Source: Lytechinus variegatus (lineage: Eukaryota > Echinodermata > Echinoidea > Temnopleuroida > Toxopneustidae). From it: a DNA stretch of 64,000 nucleotides. Within the stretch, counting starts at the first letter, position 1. Every line of letters starts with the position of its first letter. The notes beneath the pieces are model-generated. The model worked only from the letters and a program-made list of their open reading frames with translations, had not been told where the DNA came from and ran no database searches. The stretch is taken from the NCBI RefSeq assembly GCF_018143015.1, contig NC_054748.1:11026967-11090966 (forward strand). Direction: 5' to 3'. Position numbers and translations under genes: made by a program. Positions 1 to 8,945 of the stretch are shown piece after piece.

Positions 1-96
1 AGTAAACCATTTTAGAGGTTTCCGGCATTTACCTACTTTTTGTCGGAAGTATAGCTCAAAGAAAAGGTCATTATTTGTTGATATGGGCCCGGTTAC

Positions 97-513
97 ACAG
101 TGGTTAGCGATTAATCGCTAATTGTGGAGCGTTGTGGCCCAGTGGATAAGTCTTCTGACTTTGAAACGGAGGGTCGTGGGTTCGAATCCCAGCCATGGCG
201 TAATTTCCTTCAGCAAGAAATTTATCCACACTGTGCTGCACTCGACCCAGGTGAGGTGAATGGGTACCCGGCAGGATTAATTCCTTGAATGCATGAGCGC
301 TGAGAGGCAGCTCGAGCTAAAGCCGGGGTAATAATAATAACAACGCGCCTCGGAACAGAATATTTCTAGATAGATGGCGCTATATAAATGCCTATTATTA
401 TTATTATTATTATTAATTGCAACGTATTATCATATTTGTCTACTCATTTTGCTCAGTAGACTGACGAGGAACAAATCATAACTGTTCTTTCAATTTAGCG
501 ATTAATCGCTAAC
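97..513. repeat. Interrupted inverted-repeat element with palindromic ends
   Basis: The perfect 18-bp palindrome TTAGCGATTAATCGCTAA occurs at 104-121 and again at 495-512. With its flanks the two copies are inverted relative to each other (GGTTAGCG... on the left, ...CGCTAACC on the right, bordered by ACACAG and TTTGTGTG). This looks like a short transposon with self-palindromic ends, into which the SINE at 124-415 has been inserted. A related imperfect copy of the end lies at 55764-55781. The family is not identified. Confidence 0.5.
124..415 (+). mobile_element. tRNA-derived SINE, family 1, copy A
   Basis: The head has a box A-like GTGGCCCAGTGGATAAG and a box B GGTTCGAATCC, giving an internal RNA polymerase III promoter. 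It is followed by a non-tRNA body (CTGCACTCGACCCAGGTGAG) and ends in an (ATT)n tail at about 393-415. Three more copies of this family lie at 14599, 28649 (reverse) and 38232 (reverse). The acceptor stem does not pair, so it is not a functional tRNA gene. Confidence 0.85.
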
Positions 514-901
514 CTTTGTGTGACGAAGACCTTGGATCTTTTCGACCTTTCTTTTTTTTTCATTGGATGTTATACTTAATAAATCAATGGGATGCTATAC
601 ATCTCAGACAGATTTGGAATTTTGATTTGTCTGTGAAATAGGCAGCCTGGCTTCAAGACCGAGGCAACTCGAAGCTAACCTTGACACCGACCTAGCTGAC
701 TCTCATCGCAATGATACCAGCCTGTGTTGTTTCTTTTGTTTATCTTCGCCTGATTTGACATTGTCATTGATAAAAATTAGAATCCAAATCATGTTTCTTA
801 TCATTTCCCCTTTCTTTCTTTATTTTTATCACGTAGATATCCCCATGCTGTTGGTCAGAAGAGAGACGCCCTCTCTAGAGCGCTAACGTCCAACCTTCAA
901 G
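513..901. other. Upstream region of the RASSF gene
   Basis: No coding signal. A pyrimidine-rich tract at 806-834 followed by CACGTAG (AG at 835-836) would serve as a splice acceptor, so the RASSF coding exon may be preceded by a 5' UTR exon. An in-frame TAA at 884-886 blocks any longer N-terminus. No convincing TATA box was found. Confidence 0.4.
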
Positions 902-2545
902 ATGAACGAGTTGCCGGTGTGGGTGGGTGGCAAGGAGAAGATCGTCGGAGGCCTCAACCGTCACACCAGATGTGAAGATGTCATCGCAATTCTCCTCCAA
1001 GACCGTTACAAACTTTCAAAGTGCGAACTGTCTCCTGCGAATCTTGAGTGTTACGCCCTCTTCGAGAAATGGCGGGGATGTGAGCGTCAGCTGAGCCCAC
1101 GGACGCGGATGTATAAGCTATGGAAGGCATGGGGAGCTGAGCGTGACAACGTCAAATTCACGCTGAGGAAGAGCGTTGCTATTTCTAAACGTCGTAACAG
1201 CTTAGACAGTGAAGTTGACGGTGAAAGCGGTGGGATTAAGCTCAGAGAAAAGACCAAACAGGTGAAGAGCCAGGGACAGTACAACCTTAAAGAAGGGATT
1301 GTAGCCTTTGACTTGAAGAAAAAGACTAGCAGTGGTGACGGTCGGGTTAATCGTGAAAGTAAGAAAAAGGAAAAACGAAGACGAAGTTGGGCGGATGAGA
1401 GTGACGTTGGTTTCTCTGACGTCCGCATTTTGTGCCCGCCGCCGTTAGATTGTGATTCTAGCGCTTCGACATCCAGTTCAAGTGGTAAGGTCACAGCAGA
1501 GGGTCCAACAACACTCGCAGAGGAAGTCGAAGGGAAGGTGAAACTCCCGTTAAACGAACAAGACTCTGAGGCCCTCATCCAGAGGATCTTAAAGCAGAGT
1601 CACCAGTTGCACAATCTCCTAGAAACAATATCATCTGTCGACAACGATATTGATATGTATGAAACAAGGCTGCACAATTTAAGAATGCAGGCTGACGGCA
1701 GGAATTATGTTCAAGAAGCTTATCTATCAGGTTCGGGTAATGATGGTGAGGCGGCTGAAGGCAATAGTGCGGGTCACTTTGCCAAATCCTTTGGACATTT
1801 GAGCTTGGGAGATCAGAGTCCTGATCCAAACACGCGGATTCCTTCAGCTCCTCATGAAGCAGCCATTCGTGATCTGGAGGAGTACACGGCACTCTGCGAC
1901 AGACTCTTCCACGCAGATGAACAACTAAGACAAACTCAGGATGTCGTTTCTGATCTGGCCCAGGAAATATTTCAGGAAACTTCTGAGCAACAGGCTGACC
2001 CTACTGATATGAGTGAAATAAAACCCAACACGAGACCAAGACGGTATGAAAAGAAACGAGGTGTTTGTAGTACAAAGTTAACGCACAACCGAGCAGCGAA
2101 GGATATAGGCGTTGCAAGAACGCAGTTAGAACGAACCACACAAGCATCCGCAGCAAAATGCAGTGAGATTGACACACTGCAAGATGAGCTCCACGAGACT
2201 GAGAAAGTTTATAACGATAAATGTGATCGATTAAACAAACTGACCAATGAATTAGCACAACTGGAGAAGGATGTCCATGAAAGGTCGACTGAGGATGACG
2301 AAATCCGCGCATGCGTGGATCAGAATCATTCAACCCCGGTGAACATGCGCAGTAAGAACAGCTCAATGGAATCGAGCCTCGATCAGGGTATTGACCATGA
2401 CTTCTCACCGATCGATATGACCAATAGGAAATCGCCATCGAGGTCATGTGACACGGACTCTAGCTCAGACACCGGACTGAGCTCACTTCACAGTCAAGAC
2501 GATTCAGAACAAATGGTGTACAATATTGCAGAGACTTTAGTGTAA
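902..2545 (+). CDS. RASSF9/10-like: Ras-association domain family protein, RASSF9/RASSF10 type
   Basis: A 547-residue protein in one uninterrupted exon. Residues about 3-90 match the N-terminal ubiquitin-like RA domain of RASSF9/10: VWVGGKEKIVGGLNRHTRC, then FEKWRGCERQL, then LWKAWGAERDNVKFTLRKS. A basic, Ser-rich linker follows. Residues about 222-275 contain a helical segment ending in RNYVQEAYLSGSG, the block I recall as NYVQDTYLVG in vertebrate RASSF10. Residues about 395-470 form a long coiled coil. The tail at 522-533 (SDTGLSSLHSQD) matches the conserved RASSF9/10 C-terminus, and the last residues, ETLV, fit a class I PDZ ligand. The start is fixed by an in-frame stop at 884. From family knowledge these are non-enzymatic scaffolds linked to vesicle traffic, polarity and growth control. 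RASSF7/8 fit less well because they lack this tail. Family assignment is firm; RASSF9 versus RASSF10 may not be meaningful outside vertebrates. Confidence 0.93.
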   Translation: MNELPVWVGGKEKIVGGLNRHTRCEDVIAILLQDRYKLSKCELSPANLECYALFEKWRGCERQLSPRTRMYKLWKAWGAERDNVKFTLRKSVAISKRRNSLDSEVDGESGGIKLREKTKQVKSQGQYNLKEGIVAFDLKKKTSSGDGRVNRESKKKEKRRRSWADESDVGFSDVRILCPPPLDCDSSASTSSSSGKVTAEGPTTLAEEVEGKVKLPLNEQDSEALIQRILKQSHQLHNLLETISSVDNDIDMYETRLHNLRMQADGRNYVQEAYLSGSGNDGEAAEGNSAGHFAKSFGHLSLGDQSPDPNTRIPSAPHEAAIRDLEEYTALCDRLFHADEQLRQTQDVVSDLAQEIFQETSEQQADPTDMSEIKPNTRPRRYEKKRGVCSTKLTHNRAAKDIGVARTQLERTTQASAAKCSEIDTLQDELHETEKVYNDKCDRLNKLTNELAQLEKDVHERSTEDDEIRACVDQNHSTPVNMRSKNSSMESSLDQGIDHDFSPIDMTNRKSPSRSCDTDSSSDTGLSSLHSQDDSEQMVYNIAETLV

Positions 2546-2741
2546 TTTAGCATAGTGAGCATTATCAGTATATCTGTCAGTTCCCTTGCAAATTAAGGTG
2601 CTACCCTCATTTTCGGCAAAATTCGTATTATTGACAGGTAGTGTAGCATATGTCGGTGGAAGAACAGAGCTGCAAAGTGCCACGAAGAAGACTCACTGGG
2701 AAAAGAAAATGTTTGTAGCATGGGTGAAGAACAAATATATA
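2546..2741 (+). other. Probable start of the RASSF 3' UTR
   Basis: No coding signal. Candidate AATAAA poly(A) signals on the plus strand follow at 2937 (inside a repeat), 3409, 4378 and 4948. The last, followed by a T-rich stretch, would give a roughly 2.4-kb 3' UTR containing two foldback elements. Which one is used cannot be decided from sequence alone. Confidence 0.35.
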
Positions 2742-3113
2742 TTGGTTCATTTTCATTTGGTCCAATGCAAATTCGTCCAATTGCCAACTCGTCTGCTATC
2801 ATTTGGTCTACCATCAGTTCGTCCAATATCCACATGGATATGGTCTGATTGCCATTTCATCTAGCCCTAATAACCAGTTGGTCCAATAGCCAATTAGTTA
2901 TACCATCTGTTCTAATTAGACCAAGTGTTGATTGAAAATAAATCGAATATTAGACCAACTGGTTATAACACGAAATGCTCATAGACGAAGTTATGTTTAG
3001 ACCAAATGGTTGGTAGACCAAACGTTGATGGACGGAATGGCATTAGACAAAGTGAAGGTAAACAATGTGGTAAGTAGACGAGTTGGAAGTAGACGAATTG
3101 GCAATTTATATAT
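2742..3113. repeat. Degenerate GTCTA/GTCCAA minisatellite arranged as a large palindrome
   Basis: Up to about 2935 the plus strand repeats a roughly 15-bp unit of the form ATTTGGTCTA or ATTCGTCCAA. Beyond that point the same unit occurs inverted (TAGACGAATTGG, TAGACCAAATGG). The block at 2766-2793 pairs with 3075-3105. The same unit returns in one orientation at 59262-59350. Confidence 0.6.
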
Positions 3114-3154
3114 ATTGATAATTTTCCTTCTTTTACACATTAATACCTCAGCAA

Positions 3155-3302
3155 GGATCCGGTTCAATAACGAACGGTTATTGTGGTAACTTAGCCACTA
3201 TTGTAACTACCAAACAAACGTTGCTGATACTGGACGTGTTACCATGGTAGTAGACAAAGTAGCAGAGTTCCAATAGTTGCAGCTGATTATGAAACGGGTC
3301 CC
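3155..3302. mobile_element. Short foldback element (MITE-like)
   Basis: The arms begin GGATCCGGTTCAATAACG on the left and, read from the right end inward, GGACCCGTTTCATAATCAG. About 60 bp per arm is imperfectly complementary. The arms share GGTAAC motifs with the element at 3885-4046. No coding capacity. Confidence 0.5.
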
Positions 3303-3884
3303 AGCTCTGTGAAATGAATATAGATCTTCCTACATGCAGTACATTTTACCCGAAATTTAAATATTGGGGATAACACCTCTGTGATATCCATATTAATGAT
3401 AATACAATAATAAAGCATTTCATGTAAATGTCGGAATATTACTTAAAAATGGATGCAACATGGTTGTCAGGCGCTGCATCTTGCCGATGCAACTGCAAAA
3501 TTTCTGATTCATTTGTTTTGAGTATGCCCTTGTCCTTGGCAAGGGTACACTTGCACATGGTCAAAGCCAGTCGGTAAGATTATTAATCGACCCCTGCAAG
3601 TGACCAAACTTTGGTTTGTTCACAACCACTTTGTCAACTTACACTTTTCTGTCATTGTCATCTGACGTAGTAGTAATTTCTCTTGTTATCCTGCTTGACA
3701 TTACCTATTCGTTCCAACATGTTCAGGTTATTTTAATGAAGCTATTTGGAAATTGGATTTAACCAAATGTAATTAGACCTATAGCACTTGGCATACAGGA
3801 TGAATCGTGGAATATATGACGGTTTTAATAGCCAAAAGAAAGAAATACAATCTGGAGTTTAGATACGAAGAAAAAAATGTTTAC

Positions 3885-4046
3885 CAGAGCCCCTTGCATA
3901 AAAGTTACTATTATGGTAACTTTCTATCCAATGGTAACTACCATGGTAACGATGATCAACAGCCAATCAAAATCAAGGATTCAAGACAAGTTACCATTGA
4001 ATGGCAAAGTTACCATAATGGTAACGTTTATAAAAACGGAGCCCTG
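3885..4046. mobile_element. Short foldback element with GTTACCATTATGGTAAC motifs
   Basis: Inverted arms of about 55 bp start CAGAGCCCC on the left and CAGGGCTCC on the opposite strand at the right. Each arm holds a 17-bp near-palindrome of the type GTTACCATTATGGTAAC. The short open frame here is a by-product and is not a gene. Confidence 0.6.
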
Positions 4047-5160
4047 ATTCAGTACAGGACCTAGATCTGGAAAAACTCCATTTTGGGAAAAGTTTAGCCC
4101 TAGCACACTCAATTAGCATCGATTATGATCGTGGCCAGTCAAATTGAAAGAACGAGGACTATATTCACCACTCTACTTACTCATGTTTGAAGCACAGTCT
4201 CCTTTTGATCGCCCCTCATCTCCCAGCCCCTCCCCCCCTAAAAAATCAAGAATTAAGGAACTGTCGAAATTATTCATTGATGTCCTGGGGAAATTCATGT
4301 TAAAGTTTCTCAAAATGTTTGGTCAAGGCATTTTACAGTTCAAGGTATATTATTTTTGATAATTTGAAATTCATCTCAATAAATTTAATGTACGAGTACA
4401 TTACCTAGTCATCTTAGATTAACTACATTTTAGATCGACGCTCTTTACTCTGTGAAGAAATAGCTTAATTTTAGAGGAGACCATAGAAAAGACATAACTA
4501 AACTGAACTGAAGAATTGAGTGACGACAGCATTCCTGGAATGTGACGGTAAATTACAAGACAATTTCAAGATCCTTTATCTGTACTTGGCTGTATCAAAA
4601 CGAATTTTGTTACAGAAATTAATAAAATAGTAATATTACTTATAGTTTGATGCGAAACTTCATTATGTTTAAGTACGATTTAATATTTGAAAACGTAATG
4701 ATACTATAAAATCGTACTTGTTTTGTTCTCATTTATACTTTGTTTTGTTTATTTATTCAAATGTTATATCAATGTGTGTATAGAACTGTTCAGGTTTGCT
4801 CATGTTGAGTTTAGAATGTTTTTTATGAGTGTACACTCTTCATTTTCTTGCCCGATTTCAATGAAAAAGTTAACGCTTTTACAAGTTTATGTGTACATGT
4901 ATATGCCAATTATATAGCCGTTTTTATTTGTGTACATAGAGTTAGACCAATAAAGTTTATCACATTCAGTTGTACTTTTTTTTCCTTACCCATTTTACTT
5001 TGTCACTGTCGACAATTGGTTTAGGGTAGATATTGTAACTGACCTTGAATGTGATGGCGCTCTTTGAAAAAGACAAATGCACGACATGATTTGGATTGTG
5101 CAGATAATTTATTGATAATCGCATTATTTTCAATTATTTCCAATCCAAGGAGAAGAAATA
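4047..5160. other. Intergenic, no gene seen
   Basis: AT-rich DNA without a convincing exon or repeat boundary. The AATAAA at 4948 is a candidate poly(A) site for the plus-strand RASSF gene. Confidence 0.4.
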
Positions 5161-5265
5161 TTACAATGACGACGATGATGGTGATGACGATGATGATGAT
5201 GATGATAATGATGATGATGATGATGATGATAATGATGATGATGATGATGATGATGATGGCGGTGG
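5161..5265. repeat. (ATG)n/(GAT)n microsatellite
   Basis: About 100 bp of nearly uninterrupted GATGAT units. The poly-Met and poly-Ile open frames over it are artefacts of the triplet repeat. Confidence 0.9.
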
Positions 5266-6284
5266 TGACGAGGGTCAAGACTAAAAGTATAAAAATGAAG
5301 CAAAAAAGAGTATAAGAGATTAGACGAGATAAAGAAGGTGGGAAAGAAGAAAAGATTTTTAAAAAGTTGAAAGATTAAGTCTGAAAGTGCAAGTCAGAAA
5401 ATGCATTTACAACCAGAGGAGGTCTATAATTTCTTGACAAGTGTTCTGACAAGCTGAACAAATCAACTGGGCCATGCCACCCTCACCCGCTTCTCACGGA
5501 TTATATAAAGGTAAGAACGAAAGTGATTGATATTAAAACATTAACAAAGGACCAAATCATTTTTGTTTGTTGAAAAAGTACTTCTTCTGTAATTATTATT
5601 CTTATCATTATTATTATTATTATCATTATTATAATTATTGTTGTTGTTGTTCTTTTTTTTATTTCTGCGAAAAGCGAACTGAAACAGTATGACTCGCAGG
5701 TCTCTCCTCCCGAAATAACTGATGGGGGGATGCAGGTGGGCTACTACTCTTATACGAACAGTGCAGTGGGTTTTTGACCTTTCACTTCATTTTTAAGATA
5801 ATACTGGCTCCAAAAAGGAATATATTTTCTTTAAAAATGTGAAAATGGATCTTCAGGATAGGGATCTACTACCCTGTCGCCATGTTGGAATAAACTCTCC
5901 CAAACATGCCAAATGCCTCAGACCTGGGAAGCGTTTCATGGAATAGATTGATTTCCACCGACTGTTAGTCACCGACGAACCGTCGACAAAGACTTCATTA
6001 TCATGAAGGGCATTTTACAATAGATTCTATACGTTCAAGAAAGCGTCTGCGTGGCTGTTGCAAAAATTCACTTCTCTTTAATATGACAGAGATATCTTTC
6101 CTTGGTAGTTTTGATGCAACATAAGAGGGAAATCTCCGCGTACCATAATTTTCACTTGTATTTTTACTTAACCTCATTTACATTTTGTTATACATTGAAA
6201 AGAGGGAATCAAATGACACATTGTTTTGAAATTATGTTTTAATTTGTTTTTGTTTTACAATATTTCTCAATGCTACACTGTATG
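5266..6284. other. Intergenic, simple repeats and one dispersed repeat
   Basis: Holds an (ATT)n run at 5597-5645 and a copy of a dispersed repeat at 5940-6075 (CGACAAAGACTTCATTATCA). Related copies are at 39040-39165 and 63645-63722. No gene seen. Confidence 0.5.
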
Positions 6285-6372
6285 AATAGATAGATAAATA
6301 ATAAATAAATAGATGAATAAATAAAGAAATGAATAAATACATATATAGATAAATAAGTAAATAAATAAATTA
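6285..6372. repeat. (ATAAATAG)n-type simple repeat
   Basis: Alternating AGATAAATAA and AATAAATA units. Low-complexity DNA, possibly the 3' tail of an old retroelement. Confidence 0.75.
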
Positions 6373-8242
6373 ACATATAAAATTATTCCAGGTTACTTTA
6401 TTGCGCTAAGGTCGCAATTGGGCATGAGTAACTAACCATTGCATTATACGTAATTATGTATGTACATCTCAGACGCAATTTACCTTTTTTACAGGAAATT
6501 GCTCCTTTGATACTTGCTACCTTTTGTCATTTTTTTGGGGGGGGGTCTTAAAAGGCATTTGAAAAAAATAAATATTGCTTTTGATTGGAGTTTTCACACC
6601 CCCCCACAAAAAAAAAACTAACAAATTGGGGTAACCCGACAAGTTGTTATTAAATTATCTTATTGTGATCTGTTTTAGTGCAGGGAGCCAGGGGTGGCAG
6701 AACGGTTTCGAAAGTGGGCGGCCGACCATGCAAAATAATTACAATGAGATGGTCATTGTTTTCCGATTTTTAAAGACGGTTTTGGAAGAAAAATGGGGGT
6801 GAATCCACCCCAGCCCCCATCCCCTTCCCAACATACACAGACATTTCTCCTCTCTGGATTAACACAGGATTACAAATACGAAAAACATACACGCAAAAGA
6901 GACTTGTGATTTCAAGGTCAAAGTATATTTTGCATTGAAAGCATATATAGCATGTATAGTAACCAAATCAAATCATCATTATATCTGCACTCAAGTACGG
7001 TAAATGGCTACTGGCAGGATTTCCTAAAAAAAAACTGTGAGCATCGGAATAGGTAGCCGAGGCTTAGCCGGGGTAAATATAGGAGCGCCGTGGGCACCTA
7101 AAAAGGTGGATACGTTCTCTATCGAAATATTTTGTATTATTACAATTAATATTTGCATTATCTCTTGTCTTCAAATTTGGAGCTTCAACCTGAATATTCT
7201 TACCGTGTATTGCCATTTAAAAACTCACGTGAGATACATTCAAATCGTTTTGAAATTGCCCATTGAGAACTATAATACTAAAATCTCGACATTCAAAAAT
7301 TAGCCTTATACTTTCATTTATACATTGGTCATTTTAAAGACACGAAATTTGAAAAGAAACAAAAAATACATTTGAAAACTTAACGGAATATTAAGCCCTA
7401 TTTGAAATAAAATTTCATATCCCGCTTTATATAAATCTGAAATAAAATCTCTTTCTATATACAATTACAAGAAACTGCACTCGAATAAAATGAGGTATCA
7501 TCAATGAATATACTTCATTCTCCGTAAAATATCAACATTAATTGTATTGTAGTTTTCTGTGCTAAAATCCAGCACATAGGATTGAAATCATCATTCATTA
7601 CCATGTTGAATCCGGCATACTAAAGTGTTAAAAAATACTCTACCATTTTAAATGGTGAACTAACATTATGTATTTCTGGGATTAATTACGGGTAGAAAAT
7701 GACAAGTCTATATACATAAATCCGAAGTTATTAAATATTACGGGAGCAATTTCAGCTCCGTACATTCATTTTCACTGAAAATGCTTAAATCCATCTTGTC
7801 AGACCACACATAAAGAAGACATAAAATATCACACACTATACATAGTCAAACTCTTCACAGGTCAATCCTAACACTTCCATGGATTCTTATCTCTTTTTTT
7901 CCTGAAATACATAAATCAGAAATCAAAATGCGACAAACACTATTTACCACATGTAAAATAATGATTTAATCGTCGCAACATTATTAGAGATTCAAATCAT
8001 AAAATGGTGTTGGAGAGAGGAGAAAGCTGACTGGTGGAGATTTAAAAAACTGGACAAGAAATAAGAACGTTATGGTCATTTAAATGATGGGATTATGAGA
8101 ATTTCAAATTGACAATTTATTCAGTATTATGACAAGTGGTAGGAACAATTGGCTGTGTACTTAATTATCAAGGATTTGTTGTTTTTCAATGAGCGCCCAA
8201 TCATCTGAAACGGTATAATATATGAAAATATCACAGAGAGTT
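6373..8242. other. Intergenic, no gene seen
   Basis: AT-rich. Contains poly-G at 6537-6546 facing poly-C at 6600-6606, and a G-rich repeat fragment at 6685-6830. No exon with family similarity was recognised. Confidence 0.4.
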
Positions 8243-8384
8243 AGGCGCGATAGCTCAGTCGGTAGAGCAGGCATTTCGGGCACTGGTTCGATTCCAATTT
8301 AGCGCTACAGTGCCCTTTGGTAAGTATTTATCCTCATTACCAGATCGTTCGGAGAGGACCTAAAGCCGTCGGTCCTATGGTTGT
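8243..8384 (+). mobile_element. tRNA-derived SINE, family 3
   Basis: The tRNA-like head GGCGCGATAGCTCAGTCGGT holds box A, and TGGTTCGATTCC holds box B. A body without tRNA folding follows (GAGAGGACCTAAAGCCGTCG). The acceptor stem does not close, so it is a SINE or SINE fragment and not a tRNA gene. It lies just downstream of the dioxygenase gene. Confidence 0.65.
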
Positions 8385-8393
8385 TTTTTATGC

Positions 8394-8399
8394 TTTATT
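8394..8399 (-). promoter_or_regulatory. Candidate poly(A) signal for the dioxygenase gene
   Basis: AATAAA on the minus strand, about 365 bases after the stop codon at 8764. It is a plausible hexamer, but none of the downstream signals is distinctive. Confidence 0.25.
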
Positions 8400-8763
8400 G
8401 TCGATCATGTAAAAATAATCACCATTATCATCAGAACGTATCGTGTCATGTCCTCATCAATAAAAATATTATTTGAAGTATAACTTTTGAAAAAGAAAGA
8501 ATTGATCATACCCTTAACCATATTGACATCACTAATGCGGGCAATTTGAAATTTTCATAGGTATATTAATGATCAAAACTTTTAATAACTTTCTAAAAAT
8601 CATAATTATCTTATTTTCTTGTCTGATATTGTTCGAAAGTTTACCTATCTGCTTGTCTGATTCTTCTTTTTCATGTAAAACAACTTTCAGTTTGGAATTG
8701 ATTCCCTTTTTGGATATACACAAATCTACCAAAAAAGATATCGCCCTCCGTTTTGAAAAGTCA

Positions 8764-8945
8764 CTAAAACCGTTCTAATCCATGTATCTCCTCGTGAAGG
8801 AGCCTCATCTTTGATTTGATGCCATCCCAATCAAGGTATCCTCCTTCTAGATGTCTCGTCTTGCTCTCTTCTCCTTCCTTGACGTGAACCTCAAAGCCAA
8901 GACGACCATGGAGGACTCGACGGTTATCAAAGATAACCATGTCAC
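8764..8945 (-). CDS. Dioxygenase coding exon 6: distal iron His, 2-oxoglutarate Arg and stop
   Basis: Encodes residues 336-395 and TAG. It contains GDMVIFDNRRVLHGR with the distal iron ligand H348, then KTRHLEGGYLDWD with R366. The acceptor CCTCTCAG precedes GTGACATGG. It ends LLHEEIHGLERF, in line with the usual family C-terminus. Confidence 0.93.

Noticed and set aside
121..200. tRNA gene calls at the SINE heads (also 8243, 14599, 16649, 43522, 45464, 47779, 51997)
   Set aside because: Box A and box B are present, but acceptor stems do not pair and each is followed by a non-tRNA SINE body or tail.
1087..2447. Minus-strand open frames across the RASSF gene
   Set aside because: They are shadows of the plus-strand coding exon, which has clear domain similarity.
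5021..5315. Poly-Ile and poly-Met open frames
   Set aside because: They are translations of the GAT/ATG microsatellite and have no other content.
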